In this document: positions 18,617 to 30,566 of the stretch, piece after piece
Position numbering within the stretch: position 1 is the stretch's first letter
How the letters are laid out: the number at the start of each line of letters is the position of its first letter
Assembly: GCA_947462535.1 (NCBI GenBank)
Contig: CANHPN010000004.1
Location: forward strand, 22,765-86,764
Origin: Akkermansiaceae bacterium
GTDB lineage: Bacteria; Verrucomicrobiota; Verrucomicrobiia; Verrucomicrobiales; Akkermansiaceae
DNA: 64,000 bases
Direction of reading: 5' to 3'
Position numbers and translations under genes: made by a program
Notes under the pieces: generated by a model
Databases searched by the model: none
The model's input: only the letters and a program-made list of their open reading frames with translations
Told to the model about the DNA's origin: nothing

Positions 18617-20412
18617 GAATCATCCTGTTAAATCTCGCGGCTTCCCTGACGATCGCCGCCTCCGCCATCGCGGCGGAGGTGGAGGCGACGCTCGACCGCG
18701 AATCCGTCCCTGCGGGAAATGGCGCGGTCCTGACGCTCCGGATTTCGGGCGGCAATGCCGGCAAGCCCGAGATCCCGGAGGTGGCGAATCTCATCGTGGA
18801 GTCGCGCGGCCGGAGCCAGCAAATCCAGATCGTGAACGGACAAACCACCGCGTCCGTGACCTATACCTTTGTCGTCGGTTCGCAAACCCCGGGTGACTAT
18901 CAGGTGCCGGCCATCGACGTCATGGTGGGCGGGCAAAAATTTTCCACCCAGCCGCTCAAGCTCAAGGTCCTGGATTCCGCCGCAGCGCAACCACCTGCGA
19001 ACACCCCGCAGAACCCATCCGGGGAAGAGACGGAGGACACCGGCGAGAGGCGATTCGGCTTTCTAACGGTCGAGCTGGCGGCCAACGAGCGGAAGCACGC
19101 GTATGTCGGCGAGATCGCACCGGTCCGCATCCGGGCATGGTTGCCTGCGGATTCGCGGGCGAATCTCCGCAGCGGCATCCAGCCGGAAGGGAAGGCGTTC
19201 ACGCTCCATAACGTCAGCGGCCAGCCGCAGCAGATGCAGGAGATGAGGGATGGAAAACGCTATCTCGTCGTCACCTGGTTCGGCGGGATTTCCGCGACCA
19301 AGGCGGGGAGATTCCCCGCGTCGCTCTCGGTGAACGCGACGGTGGCGGTGCGCGACACCGCCGCGCTCAAACAGCCGCGCAGGCGCACGGGCGGGCCCTT
19401 CGACGACTTGTTCGACCAGCTGAACACGCCGATGATCCAGAAGGACGTCACGCTGAAATCCGATGATCATGAAATCGAAGTCCGGCCCTTGCCGACGGAA
19501 GGCCGACCTGACGGATTCACGGGAGCTGTTGGAGAGTTCAAGTTCGAAAGCGCGGGGATTCCTAACGATTGGAAGACCGGCGAGCCGCAGCAGGTCAGCG
19601 CCCGCCTCAGCGGCACCGGAAACTTCGCGCTGCTGAACGCGCCCGCGCTCACCCCGGCGGACGCTTGGAAAACATATCCCGGCAAGGACGAGTTCCGGGC
19701 GGGCGATGAAGCTTCGTTTTCCGGCAGCAAGGCGTTCCAATTCAGCGCAGTGCCGCGGAAGGGCGGCGCGCAAGATGCGGCACTGGCTTTCAGTTATTTC
19801 GATCCTGCGGCCGCTGCTTACAAGACTTTGACCAGCCCGGTGACGAAAATTCAGGTCGCCGGAGAGGACATCGTGGACGTCGAGCCAGCCATTGTTCAGG
19901 AAGTGAAGGAGCCCGAGAGGAAGATTCAAACTCTCGCGGCCCAGCGCGCGGAATTGTCACCGGCGGGTTCGCTGGTGCCGCTGGTTTCGCGGCCGCTGTT
20001 CAGTCGCCTGCTCGTTCTATCCGCAGGACTTTGTTTGCTTGGTCCAATCCTCGGCTGGCTCCGCCGTCGTCGTGAGGACCCGAAGCGCCGCGCCTTTGCG
20101 GCGATGGAAAAGGCGACCCGCGAAGCGCTGGCCGTCGCCGGGAAATGTGCTGCTGACGGAGACGTTCCCGGGTTTTTCGCCGCCGCGCGGCTCGCCATCC
20201 AGCAGCGTCTGGGCGCGCTGTGGAACCAGCCGCCGCAGGCGATCACGCTGGCGGAAGTCGCAGCCCGCATTCCCGACGACTCGCCCGTCACCCGGTTCTT
20301 CCTTGAGGCGGACCGACACGAATACAACCGCCACGCCACGAGCGGAATTTCGCCGCAATGGCGCTCGCTGCTCGATGAAGCGCTGGCATCACTCACTCCT
20401 TCCGCCCGCTGA
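18610..20412 (+). CDS. batD: BatD family protein
   Basis: The protein has 600 residues with an N-terminal signal peptide. BatD/oxygen-tolerance immunoglobulin-like domains follow (VEATLDRESVPAGNGAVLTL early). A single C-terminal transmembrane helix (LFSRLLVLSAGLCLLGPILGW) comes before a cytoplasmic helical tail of about 130 residues, including MEKATREALAVAG. It is probably the periplasmic partner of the BatA/B vWA domains. The ATG start lies inside the last codons of batB. Confidence 0.9.
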   Translation: MVRIILLNLAASLTIAASAIAAEVEATLDRESVPAGNGAVLTLRISGGNAGKPEIPEVANLIVESRGRSQQIQIVNGQTTASVTYTFVVGSQTPGDYQVPAIDVMVGGQKFSTQPLKLKVLDSAAAQPPANTPQNPSGEETEDTGERRFGFLTVELAANERKHAYVGEIAPVRIRAWLPADSRANLRSGIQPEGKAFTLHNVSGQPQQMQEMRDGKRYLVVTWFGGISATKAGRFPASLSVNATVAVRDTAALKQPRRRTGGPFDDLFDQLNTPMIQKDVTLKSDDHEIEVRPLPTEGRPDGFTGAVGEFKFESAGIPNDWKTGEPQQVSARLSGTGNFALLNAPALTPADAWKTYPGKDEFRAGDEASFSGSKAFQFSAVPRKGGAQDAALAFSYFDPAAAAYKTLTSPVTKIQVAGEDIVDVEPAIVQEVKEPERKIQTLAAQRAELSPAGSLVPLVSRPLFSRLLVLSAGLCLLGPILGWLRRRREDPKRRAFAAMEKATREALAVAGKCAADGDVPGFFAAARLAIQQRLGALWNQPPQAITLAEVAARIPDDSPVTRFFLEADRHEYNRHATSGISPQWRSLLDEALASLTPSAR

Positions 20413-20413
20413 C

Positions 20414-21157
20414 ATGAACAAGAAATTCCTCTCCGGTTTGCTCGGCCTCTTACTCGGAACGGCGGCGGTTCTCGCTAGCGATTTCGATCAGGCGAACAAA
20501 CAATTCAAAGCCGGTGACTTTGTTGGTGCCGCTGCCACTTATGAAAAAATCCTCGTCGCCGGAGGTCCGCGCGCGGCGGTTTTCTACAACCTCGGAAACA
20601 GCTATCAGCAGCTCAAGCGATACGGCCCGGCCATCCTCGCCTATGAGCGCGCGCGCCTGCTCACGCCGCGCGATCCGGATCTGCTGGCCAATCTCGCGCT
20701 CGCCCGCAAGGCCGCCGCCGTCGCCGGGGAGCCCGGCATCCACCCGCGGCTCGACGCGGCGCTCAGTTTCCTTAGCCGCAACGAATGGTCCTGGCTCGTC
20801 GCCGGTGGCGCGTTGTTTCTCGGCGTTCTCGCGGTGGCCTGCGGCGCGGTGAAACTACCGCGGCAATGGGTGCTGACTGCGGCTTCTTTCGCTGGATTTT
20901 GCATCATCGCCGGAGCCACCGCACTCTATCTGCGGCGCGCGGAAACCAGCCGGGGCGTCGTTTTATCCGGTGACGCCGCCGTCCGCCTGTCTCCCTTTGA
21001 GAAAGCTGAATCGCTAGGCACTCCCGGTGCCGGACGGATCGTCAGGCTCGGTGCGAGAAGCGGGGATTTCCAATACATCGAAGTTTCCGGCGCGAGTCTC
21101 AGCGGCTGGCTGACTAACAAGGATGTCGCGGCCATCGCGCCGGAGGCTTTGCGGTAG
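20414..21157 (+). CDS. batE: BatE-like TPR membrane protein with SH3-type C-terminus
   Basis: The protein has 247 residues from the ATG one base after the batD stop. It has a signal peptide, TPR motifs (AVFYNLGNSYQQLKRYGPAI), two transmembrane helices (WLVAGGALFLGVLAVACGAV; TAASFAGFCIIAGATALYL) and a C-terminal bacterial SH3-like module ending VSGASLSGWLTNKDV. This matches BatE and closes the operon; the shared terminator at 21205-21234 follows. Confidence 0.88.
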   Translation: MNKKFLSGLLGLLLGTAAVLASDFDQANKQFKAGDFVGAAATYEKILVAGGPRAAVFYNLGNSYQQLKRYGPAILAYERARLLTPRDPDLLANLALARKAAAVAGEPGIHPRLDAALSFLSRNEWSWLVAGGALFLGVLAVACGAVKLPRQWVLTAASFAGFCIIAGATALYLRRAETSRGVVLSGDAAVRLSPFEKAESLGTPGAGRIVRLGARSGDFQYIEVSGASLSGWLTNKDVAAIAPEALR

Positions 21158-21204
21158 CCAAGGCGATTTCGGACTGCTCCGACATGTCCTGAGCTTTCCA
21201 CATA

Positions 21205-21234
21205 AAAAAAGCCGCCCCGGTTTCCCGGGGCGGC
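21205..21234 (-). terminator. Rho-independent terminator, mainly for ppdK
   Basis: A perfect 10-bp GC stem (GCCGCCCCGG, loop TTTC, CCGGGGCGGC at 21211-21234) is flanked by AAAAAAA at 21204-21210, which is a U-tract on the minus strand. It should end ppdK transcripts and may also slow read-through from batE, where only TTGATTGATTT follows. Confidence 0.88.
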
Positions 21235-21246
21235 TTGATTGATTTG

Positions 21247-21274
21247 GGCATGGCGGTTGAAAACCGCCGCCAGG
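21247..21274. repeat. Palindromic repeat, GGCGGTT family
   Basis: TGGCGGTT and AACCGCC form a short hairpin just past the ppdK stop codon. A copy identical at about 25 of 28 positions lies inside the purL coding sequence at 58320-58347. Confidence 0.6.
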
Positions 21275-21276
21275 GA

Positions 21277-24108
<2,832 letters not shown>

Positions 24109-24399
24109 CGTTGTGGTGATATCGAGTTAGGAGCCTTGACGACTGGAAACTTGGGAAATGATTCATTTCCCGGCCCAGCGCAAGGCGCGGGAGGCTATGC
24201 AGCCGACCTAGTGGTGTCAACGAAGCAGTTGCGGTAAAAATCGCCGCGAGATGGCGGGGAAACGCCCTTCTGGAAACCCGCTTCCCGACAGGTTAATCCT
24301 TGCAGAATCTATCGCAAAAAGGCGCGAAAAAATGACGAGGGGAAAGTTTTTGGGTTTGATAATTAGGGGTCTTTGAGTTGGCACAACGCAAAGAAATCG

Positions 24400-24555
24400 T
24401 CCGGTGTGCCCGTGGAGGTAAATGCGGCGGCAGTGCGGTGGAACAATGTGCAATTACCTGGGGAGATCTCACGGGACACGTCAGCCCCTGAGAAGTCAGC
24501 AGAGGTCATAGTAATCGGGAAAACGAGCCGGGGCGCGATGCCCGTTCAAACAAGG
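24400..24555 (+). other. Possible group II intron remnant in the ppdK-SNF2 intergenic region
   Basis: The 455-bp gap 24109-24563 carries the ppdK upstream region and, at its far end, a block containing CAATTACCTGGGGAGATCTC and GAAGTCAGCAGAGGTCATAG. These recall the conserved segment preceding the reverse-transcriptase ORF of bacterial group II introns. No reverse transcriptase, domain V or domain VI follows: the SNF2 gene stop lies 9 bp away. The match is from memory and the sequence is at most a fragment. Confidence 0.3.
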
Positions 24556-24563
24556 TTTTGGGA

Positions 24564-27500
24564 TTATTTGATCTCGTCTTCCTCGTCGATGGTGTGCGTG
24601 AGGATGAACTGGAGGTCATCCAAGCCGAGGTTGGAGGCGAAGCCTTCGTCGCCGAGCACGTTGGTCACGAGCTGGGTTTTCTGGTGCTGAAGGATGCGGA
24701 TCTTTTCCTCGACGGTGTCGCGGGTGAGGAGTCGATAGGCGATGACCTTGTTCTTCTGGCCGATCCGGTGGGTTCGGTCGATGGCTTGGTTTTCGACGGC
24801 GGGGTTCCACCATGGATCGTAAAGAATGACATACGACGCAGAGGTGAGGTTGAGGCCGGCACCACCCGCCTTGAGCGAGAGCATGAAGACCGACGGATCC
24901 TTGGTCGTCTGGAATTTCTCGATCTCGCCCTTCCGGTCCTTGGTCTGGCCGGTGAGGTAGTTGTAGGGGCGGTTGTTGAGTTCGAGGCGCGCCTTGATGA
25001 GGTCGAGCATGGAGACGAACTGCGAGAAAACGAGCACCTTGTGGCCTTCCTCGTGGAGCTGGTCCAGCAGATAGAACAGCGACTCCATTTTCGCGGATTC
25101 CTCCTTGAGATACTTCGGATCGATGAGGCCGGGGTGGCAGCAGATTTGCCGCAGGCGCATGAGGCCTTGGAGGATGGCGAAGGAGTTCTTCTTTACTGCC
25201 TCGTCGGAATCGAGTCCTAGCAGCGCTTTCTGAATGCGCTTGAGCTCGTTTTTGTAGAGCTCCACCTGGATGCCTTCCATCTTCGAGTAAACCTCTTCTT
25301 CGGTCCGTGGCGGAAGGTCTTGGGCGACTTGGAGCTTGGTGCGGCGGAGCAGGAACGGCCGGAGGCGCGAGGCGAGGCGGCTCTGGCTGAGCGGGTCTTT
25401 GCGCTTGTCGAAGCGTTTCTTGAAATACGCGCGGCTGCCGAGCACGCCGGGCATGGCGAAGGCCATCAACGACCACATGTCGAGCAGGCGGTTTTCGATC
25501 GGCGTTCCGGTGAGGACCAGGCGGTTCTGGGAATCGAGCTCGCGGGCGCACTTGGCGGCCTTGGAGTCCGGGTTCTTGATCTGCTGGCCTTCGTCAAGGA
25601 TGGTGGTGAGCCACTTGATGCCGTTGAGTTCCTCGCCGCAGACGCGGAGCTGGGCGTAGTTGAGGACGAGGATGTCGATATTGTTTTGGATGTGCTCGAC
25701 GTCGATGTCGTCCCGGTTCTTGAGGATCTTGACCTTGAGCTGCGGGGTGAATTTCCCGGCTTCGCTGTACCAAACGTCGAGCACGGACTTGGGGCAGACG
25801 ACGAGCGCCGGCTTTTTCATGCCGCCGGTCTTGCGGTGTTCCTCGAACAGCCAGAGCAGATAGGTGAGCGACTGGATGGTTTTCCCGAGTCCCATGTCGT
25901 CGGCGAGGATGCCGCCGAAATTGTTGACACAGAGGTAGGCGAGGAACTTGAAGCCATCCACCTGATAGGGGCGGAGGGTGGCGTTGAGTCCTTCTGGTAG
26001 ATCCGGGTTGACCTCGAGCTGGATGTCGTTGGCGCGGTTCTTGATGCGCTCCCAGGCTTTCGGATCGAAGACCTCGGCGGCCTTGGGATCGGAGAGCTGG
26101 AGGGCGTGCATGCGGTGCGTCTCGCCGGAGAGGTCGAAGGGATCGAGTCCGAGGCGGGTGACGGCTTCGCGCTGGTCGGCGTCGAGCTTGATTTCAAGGC
26201 GCATCCACGAGCCGTCGTCCATGCGGACGTAGCCACCGCGGGCGGCGACGAGTTGGCGGATCTGGGCTTTGGAGAGATTCGCGCCCTGCACGTCGATGAC
26301 GATGCGGAGGTCGAACCAGTCGATGTCCTGGCCGACGACCTCGAAGCGCACGGCGGCGGTGACGGGATCTGCAAGGATGGACTTGAGGCGGAGATCGATG
26401 TCGAGCTCGATGTTTTCGGGCATCGCCTTGATCCATTCCGCGAATTTCTCGGGGAACTGCTTGGTGATGCGGGATTTGAAGGAAAGCAGCTTCTCGTCGT
26501 AGCTGAGGCCCATCTCGTCGAGGATGGCGGGGACCGGATAGAGGTCCTCGCGGGCGAAACGGAGGAGTTGTTTGCCTTTGACGGGTTGTTGCTCGGCGAG
26601 CTCCCAGCCTTCCTTGACGAGGCGCTCGGTGCGGCGGCCTTTGGTCTCGATGGCGGTCACGTCGATGACCAGGTGCTCGGTCTCGGCGGCGGTGAGGCCG
26701 GCGATGAGCTTCATTTCGAACTTCGGCTTGAGCTCGAGATCGATGACGCGCTTCTTGAGCGACTCGGGAAGCGCCGCGCCGATCTTGCGGAGGAACTCGA
26801 CGCCTTCGAGCGAGTCGATGACGCGGACCGGAATCAGATAGCGCGGCATCACGTCGGTTTCCTCAAGCCAGCGTGGCGGGCCGGGGAAGACTGTTTCGTC
26901 GGATTGATAGAATTCCTTGCGGCCGGGCAGAAGGCGCACGGAGTGGGAGACGTTCTCACCGGCGGCGGTGACGAGCTGGAGGGCGAAGCTCTTGGGATCG
27001 AACGGCTCGTCTTCACAAACCCAGGAAAGCGGTTCTTCGGAGACTTTGAATTCCCGTTCGTCTAGGTTGACGATGTAGCCTTTGAGGGCGGGCTGGCGGA
27101 AGACGCGGTTCATGAACCGGCAGGATTCCTCCTGGTCGAAGTCGAGAGTGGTGTCGCCGTATTTCCGGTAGAACGCGAGATAATGCTCCCACAGCGTCTG
27201 GCTCGAAGCGTCCATCAGGAGGGCGGCCTCGTGGTGGAGATTGACGTAGTTCTCGATGTCGTTCTTTTCGCGCAGTTGGATCCAGACGTCGGCTTTCGCC
27301 TCTTTCACTTCGAGGCGGGCCTCGTTGATGGTGGCGACGAGGCGGAAACCGACGGTGAGCGGCGCGTCCTGCGGCGGGCGCTCGTTGACGCGCTCGATGC
27401 GCTCATACCAGGAGGCGACTTCGCGCTCCTGCTCCCAGTCCGCCATTTTTTTCTGCACGTGACCCAGATCGGTGATCACGCTCATGAACTCCGGGTAGGG

Positions 27501-28061
27501 GAGCTTCTTTTTGTAAAAGGCGTAGGCGATGTAATTCCAGAACTCCAGGATGTCGCCCGGCGGGATGGGCCAGAGTTCGAGCGGCTCGTAAGTGGTGATT
27601 TCCCAACGCGGGGTGATCCGGACCATGTCGTGGTCGTGGAGCTCGCCCTCAATCACGTAGCGGCGGTAGCGTTTTTCGATTTTAGTGACGAAATCCGCCT
27701 CCTTGTCGTCGAGCTCGCGGCCGAGTTTTTCCTCGATGATGTCGAGCACCGGAGTGTCGTCGAACTCGTTGGGCGATTCCGGCAGGTCCTCGCCGCGGTG
27801 CATGCGCTCCATCATGGTCGCATACTGGCAGGCCCCGGCGATCAGTTCGTCCTCGGCGGTGCAGGAGCCGAACCAGCGGTTGCCCTGAAGGCGCAGACTG
27901 GTACGGAAAGTGCCGGTCTCGTCCTCGACGCGACCTTGGATGAAGAGGTGGTTTCCGAAAATCTGGGTGACGGCACCGTCTTTTTGAAGCATTTCACCCC
28001 GTTTTCTGGCTTCCTCTGGAAAACTGTTGAGGAAATTGAGGGTGGCTCTGTCTGGATTCAT
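24564..28061 (-). CDS. SNF2/Rad54-family helicase with N-terminal SWIM-like region
   Basis: The protein has 1165 residues. The C-terminal half is a complete SNF2 ATPase: ADDMGLGKTIQS (motif I), DEGQQIKNP in place of DEAH (motif II), LVLTGTPIENRL (III), then helicase C with YDPWWNPAVENQAIDRTHR and GQ (V/VI). The N-terminal half is a long domain typical of bacterial HepA/YwqA-like proteins; Cys residues near CTAEDELIAGAC may be a degenerate SWIM zinc finger. It is a DNA translocase of unsettled role, with viral-defence or repair roles in some relatives. No methylase or nuclease neighbour suggests a defence island. Confidence 0.9.
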   Translation of the reverse strand: MNPDRATLNFLNSFPEEARKRGEMLQKDGAVTQIFGNHLFIQGRVEDETGTFRTSLRLQGNRWFGSCTAEDELIAGACQYATMMERMHRGEDLPESPNEFDDTPVLDIIEEKLGRELDDKEADFVTKIEKRYRRYVIEGELHDHDMVRITPRWEITTYEPLELWPIPPGDILEFWNYIAYAFYKKKLPYPEFMSVITDLGHVQKKMADWEQEREVASWYERIERVNERPPQDAPLTVGFRLVATINEARLEVKEAKADVWIQLREKNDIENYVNLHHEAALLMDASSQTLWEHYLAFYRKYGDTTLDFDQEESCRFMNRVFRQPALKGYIVNLDEREFKVSEEPLSWVCEDEPFDPKSFALQLVTAAGENVSHSVRLLPGRKEFYQSDETVFPGPPRWLEETDVMPRYLIPVRVIDSLEGVEFLRKIGAALPESLKKRVIDLELKPKFEMKLIAGLTAAETEHLVIDVTAIETKGRRTERLVKEGWELAEQQPVKGKQLLRFAREDLYPVPAILDEMGLSYDEKLLSFKSRITKQFPEKFAEWIKAMPENIELDIDLRLKSILADPVTAAVRFEVVGQDIDWFDLRIVIDVQGANLSKAQIRQLVAARGGYVRMDDGSWMRLEIKLDADQREAVTRLGLDPFDLSGETHRMHALQLSDPKAAEVFDPKAWERIKNRANDIQLEVNPDLPEGLNATLRPYQVDGFKFLAYLCVNNFGGILADDMGLGKTIQSLTYLLWLFEEHRKTGGMKKPALVVCPKSVLDVWYSEAGKFTPQLKVKILKNRDDIDVEHIQNNIDILVLNYAQLRVCGEELNGIKWLTTILDEGQQIKNPDSKAAKCARELDSQNRLVLTGTPIENRLLDMWSLMAFAMPGVLGSRAYFKKRFDKRKDPLSQSRLASRLRPFLLRRTKLQVAQDLPPRTEEEVYSKMEGIQVELYKNELKRIQKALLGLDSDEAVKKNSFAILQGLMRLRQICCHPGLIDPKYLKEESAKMESLFYLLDQLHEEGHKVLVFSQFVSMLDLIKARLELNNRPYNYLTGQTKDRKGEIEKFQTTKDPSVFMLSLKAGGAGLNLTSASYVILYDPWWNPAVENQAIDRTHRIGQKNKVIAYRLLTRDTVEEKIRILQHQKTQLVTNVLGDEGFASNLGLDDLQFILTHTIDEEDEIK

Positions 28062-28265
28062 CTCGTGTGAAGTTGAAAAAATTGCCCGGAAATTTTGGCG
28101 CGAAGGTATTTCTCCACGCCATGCAACGCCGGGCTGCGAGAATAATCCACGAAAACCGGGGGACGCAATAAAAACCTTATAACGGCATTCTTAGTCGCGC
28201 GATCGCTGATTTGAACCGGTAAATCGAGAATTCTGCCGGAGGGCACTGCGGGTTTGGCAGGGCTG

Positions 28266-28787
28266 TCACTTGCGCCCGCTCAGCGCCCGGAAGGTGATGC
28301 CGAGCCCGCCGACCACGAACAGCGCCGGGAACCAGATCGAGTAACCCGGAGCAAGGGAATCAGGTTTCAAGACCGCGAACTCAGTATTGGCGGGATCGAC
28401 CCGGCAGGTGGTCTTTTTTCCGACCGGGAATTCCGCGGCCCGCTCGTCGGCCAGCACGCGTTTGGAGGACCAGGGGCTGCCGCGCAGGGTCAAGTGGTCG
28501 CCGGTGTGGGCCTCGCCTTTCCATTCGTAGCCGAAACTCAGAGCCAGGCGGAATTCCGCGGGCGAGTTTGCATCATGCCGCCGTTCCTCCAATTCCGAGG
28601 TGATGATCACGCAGCCGACTTCCGGCCAGGTGCGCATTTCACGGGCTCTCAGGAAACTGCGCGCCATTAGCCAGATGAACAGCCCGCCGAGCAGGGCGAC
28701 CACTAGGCCGAGGATCGCCAGATACCAGCGCCCGGCGCGGCTGTTTGGGGCGGCGGGCTTGGGGGAACGGTAGGAATCGTGTATCAC
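28266..28787 (-). CDS. DUF3592 membrane protein
   Basis: The protein has about 173 residues from a GTG at 28787; no ATG is available before the first helix. An N-terminal helix (YLAILGLVVALLGGLFIWLM) and a C-terminal helix (FPALFVVGGLGITF) bracket an extracytoplasmic beta-rich domain with TWPEVGCVIITSELEE and VDPANTEFAVL, as in DUF3592. Function is unknown. It is divergent from the subtilase gene, 108 bp away. Confidence 0.75.
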   Translation of the reverse strand: MIHDSYRSPKPAAPNSRAGRWYLAILGLVVALLGGLFIWLMARSFLRAREMRTWPEVGCVIITSELEERRHDANSPAEFRLALSFGYEWKGEAHTGDHLTLRGSPWSSKRVLADERAAEFPVGKKTTCRVDPANTEFAVLKPDSLAPGYSIWFPALFVVGGLGITFRALSGRK

Positions 28788-28895
28788 GCTGGAAGCTATG
28801 CGGCAGATGCCTCCGGGATGCCACACGAAATCCTCCGAGGTCGCGGTCGTTGGTTCCTTGAAATTTTTTCTGCCGTTTTGGAGATTTCGGGTTTT

Positions 28896-30521
28896 ATGTG
28901 TGCCATGCGTCGTCGCGACCTGATTTTGATCCTCGGTTTCGCGGCCACCGCGATGCTTGGCTATTGGCTGGCAGGCACCGCCGTCCCGCTCCAGGCGGTG
29001 CGGAAGGCGCTTCCGAAATCGGAGGAGAGGCCGAAGCGGATGGTTATCGCCGACGAGCCGGCTCCGAAATTCCGCCGGGGTGAGCGGCTTCCGGTATCTA
29101 GCTACGATGACGAGGCGGCGGAAATCGGTGCGCAGCGCGGGCAGCGGATCGTGGTTTTCAAGAATCAGGCAGCGCTCGAAAATTTCCTCAAGCGGGCGGG
29201 AGACAAGGTCCGCCTGATGGGCCGGCTCGACGCGCTCAACGCGCTGCGCGTCGGATTTTCCAACCCCGATGATTTGGCATGGCTGCTGGATGGCGAGGCG
29301 GAGGCTTCGTTCGTTTTCCCCGTGGACATCCCTGCTCCCGGGGAGGGAACCGCGCAAGCCGGGGCCGTGGCTTTGGGCGATGGCTTGCTCGATTGGCTCG
29401 GCATCACCGGTGACAATTCCACTTGGGGCAGCGGCGTCCGGATCGCCGTTCTGGACACCGGCGTGGTTTCCAGTTCCGCCTTCGGCAGTAAGATTTCCTG
29501 GATCAATCTAGTTGATCTCCCCGCCGATCTTTCCAAACAGAGCGGCCACGGGACCGCCGTCGCGTCCATGATCATCGGCCAAAACCCGTTGACTCCCGGA
29601 GTCGCGCCCGGCGCGGAGATTATTTCGATCCGCATCGCCGACGACCTCGGGCAGTCGGACAGTTTTCTGCTCGCAAAAGGCATCGTCGCGGCGGTCGATG
29701 CGGGGGCGCGTCTGATCAACATCTCGATGGCCAGCTTCGGCGACAGCGCGCTGGTGAGAAACGCCATCGAGTATGCGCGCGCGGCCGGCTCGTTGATCGT
29801 GGCGGCTGCCGGAAACAACGGGATCGACCGGGTTTCCTATCCGGCCGCGAACGACGGCGTGGTCGCGGTGGGCGCGGTGGATGCTATGGGAAATCACCTG
29901 GATTTCTCCAACACCGGCAGCCAGGTCGCGATCTCGGCACCGGGCTACGGCTTGAACGCGGCGTGGACCGGGGACCAGGCGGCGAGAGTGAGCGGGACCT
30001 CGTTCAGCAGCCCGATTGTGCTGGGCGCGATCGCCGCCGTGAAGAGCTGGCCCGGAAACGAGAAGCTGACGATGCGACAAGCGGCGGACGTGGTTTTCTC
30101 CTATCTGAATGACAGCGGCGAGGCCGGAGTGGATGCCGCGTTGGGCGCGGGCATGCCTGACTTGGGGCGGGTTTTGAGCGGGAAAACGCCCGGCATTTAC
30201 GACGCGGCCCTAGCCTCGCAGAGAATCCTGCCACCGAGTCCCGGCTATCCTTACGGCCAAGTCGAGGTGCTGGTGCAAAACCGGGGCACCGAAACCTTGA
30301 TCAACACCGCGGTCCGGATTTCCACGCCTGGCGGAGTGGTCAATTCCAACGTCACCTCGCTCGCCGTCGGCGGCGTCCAGGCGATTCGCGTTCCGGTCTC
30401 GCAGCCTGCGGCCGCAGGCGTCCGCTTCGAATCCAGGGTCGATCTATCAAGCGGCCGCAAGGACGCGAAGCCTTCCAACGACCGTCGTGTTGAAACCTAT
30501 GTTCCGGCTGGCGCCAAGTAG
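28896..30521 (+). CDS. Subtilisin-like (S8) serine protease, exported
   Basis: The protein has 541 residues from the ATG at 28896, with a GGAG 12 bases upstream; ATG 28905 is also possible. An N-terminal signal or anchor (LILILGFAATAMLGYWLAG) is followed by a pro-region. The catalytic triad lies in VLDTGV (Asp), SGHGTAVASM (His) and SGTSFSSPIV (Ser), with oxyanion Asn in AAAGNNG. The last 110 residues or so form a CARDB-like beta domain (YGQVEVLVQNRGTETL). It likely acts in the periplasm or outside the cell. Confidence 0.92.
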   Translation: MCAMRRRDLILILGFAATAMLGYWLAGTAVPLQAVRKALPKSEERPKRMVIADEPAPKFRRGERLPVSSYDDEAAEIGAQRGQRIVVFKNQAALENFLKRAGDKVRLMGRLDALNALRVGFSNPDDLAWLLDGEAEASFVFPVDIPAPGEGTAQAGAVALGDGLLDWLGITGDNSTWGSGVRIAVLDTGVVSSSAFGSKISWINLVDLPADLSKQSGHGTAVASMIIGQNPLTPGVAPGAEIISIRIADDLGQSDSFLLAKGIVAAVDAGARLINISMASFGDSALVRNAIEYARAAGSLIVAAAGNNGIDRVSYPAANDGVVAVGAVDAMGNHLDFSNTGSQVAISAPGYGLNAAWTGDQAARVSGTSFSSPIVLGAIAAVKSWPGNEKLTMRQAADVVFSYLNDSGEAGVDAALGAGMPDLGRVLSGKTPGIYDAALASQRILPPSPGYPYGQVEVLVQNRGTETLINTAVRISTPGGVVNSNVTSLAVGGVQAIRVPVSQPAAAGVRFESRVDLSSGRKDAKPSNDRRVETYVPAGAK

Positions 30522-30566
30522 CCTCTTCTTCGCTCTGTGCGCTCGGGAGGTGGTGACGCAGTCCGG

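Noticed and set aside
24564..28061. SNF2 helicase considered as part of a phage-defence system (DISARM/Druantia-like)
   Set aside because: No methyltransferase, PLD nuclease, DUF1998 or other defence partner is adjacent; neighbours are housekeeping genes.
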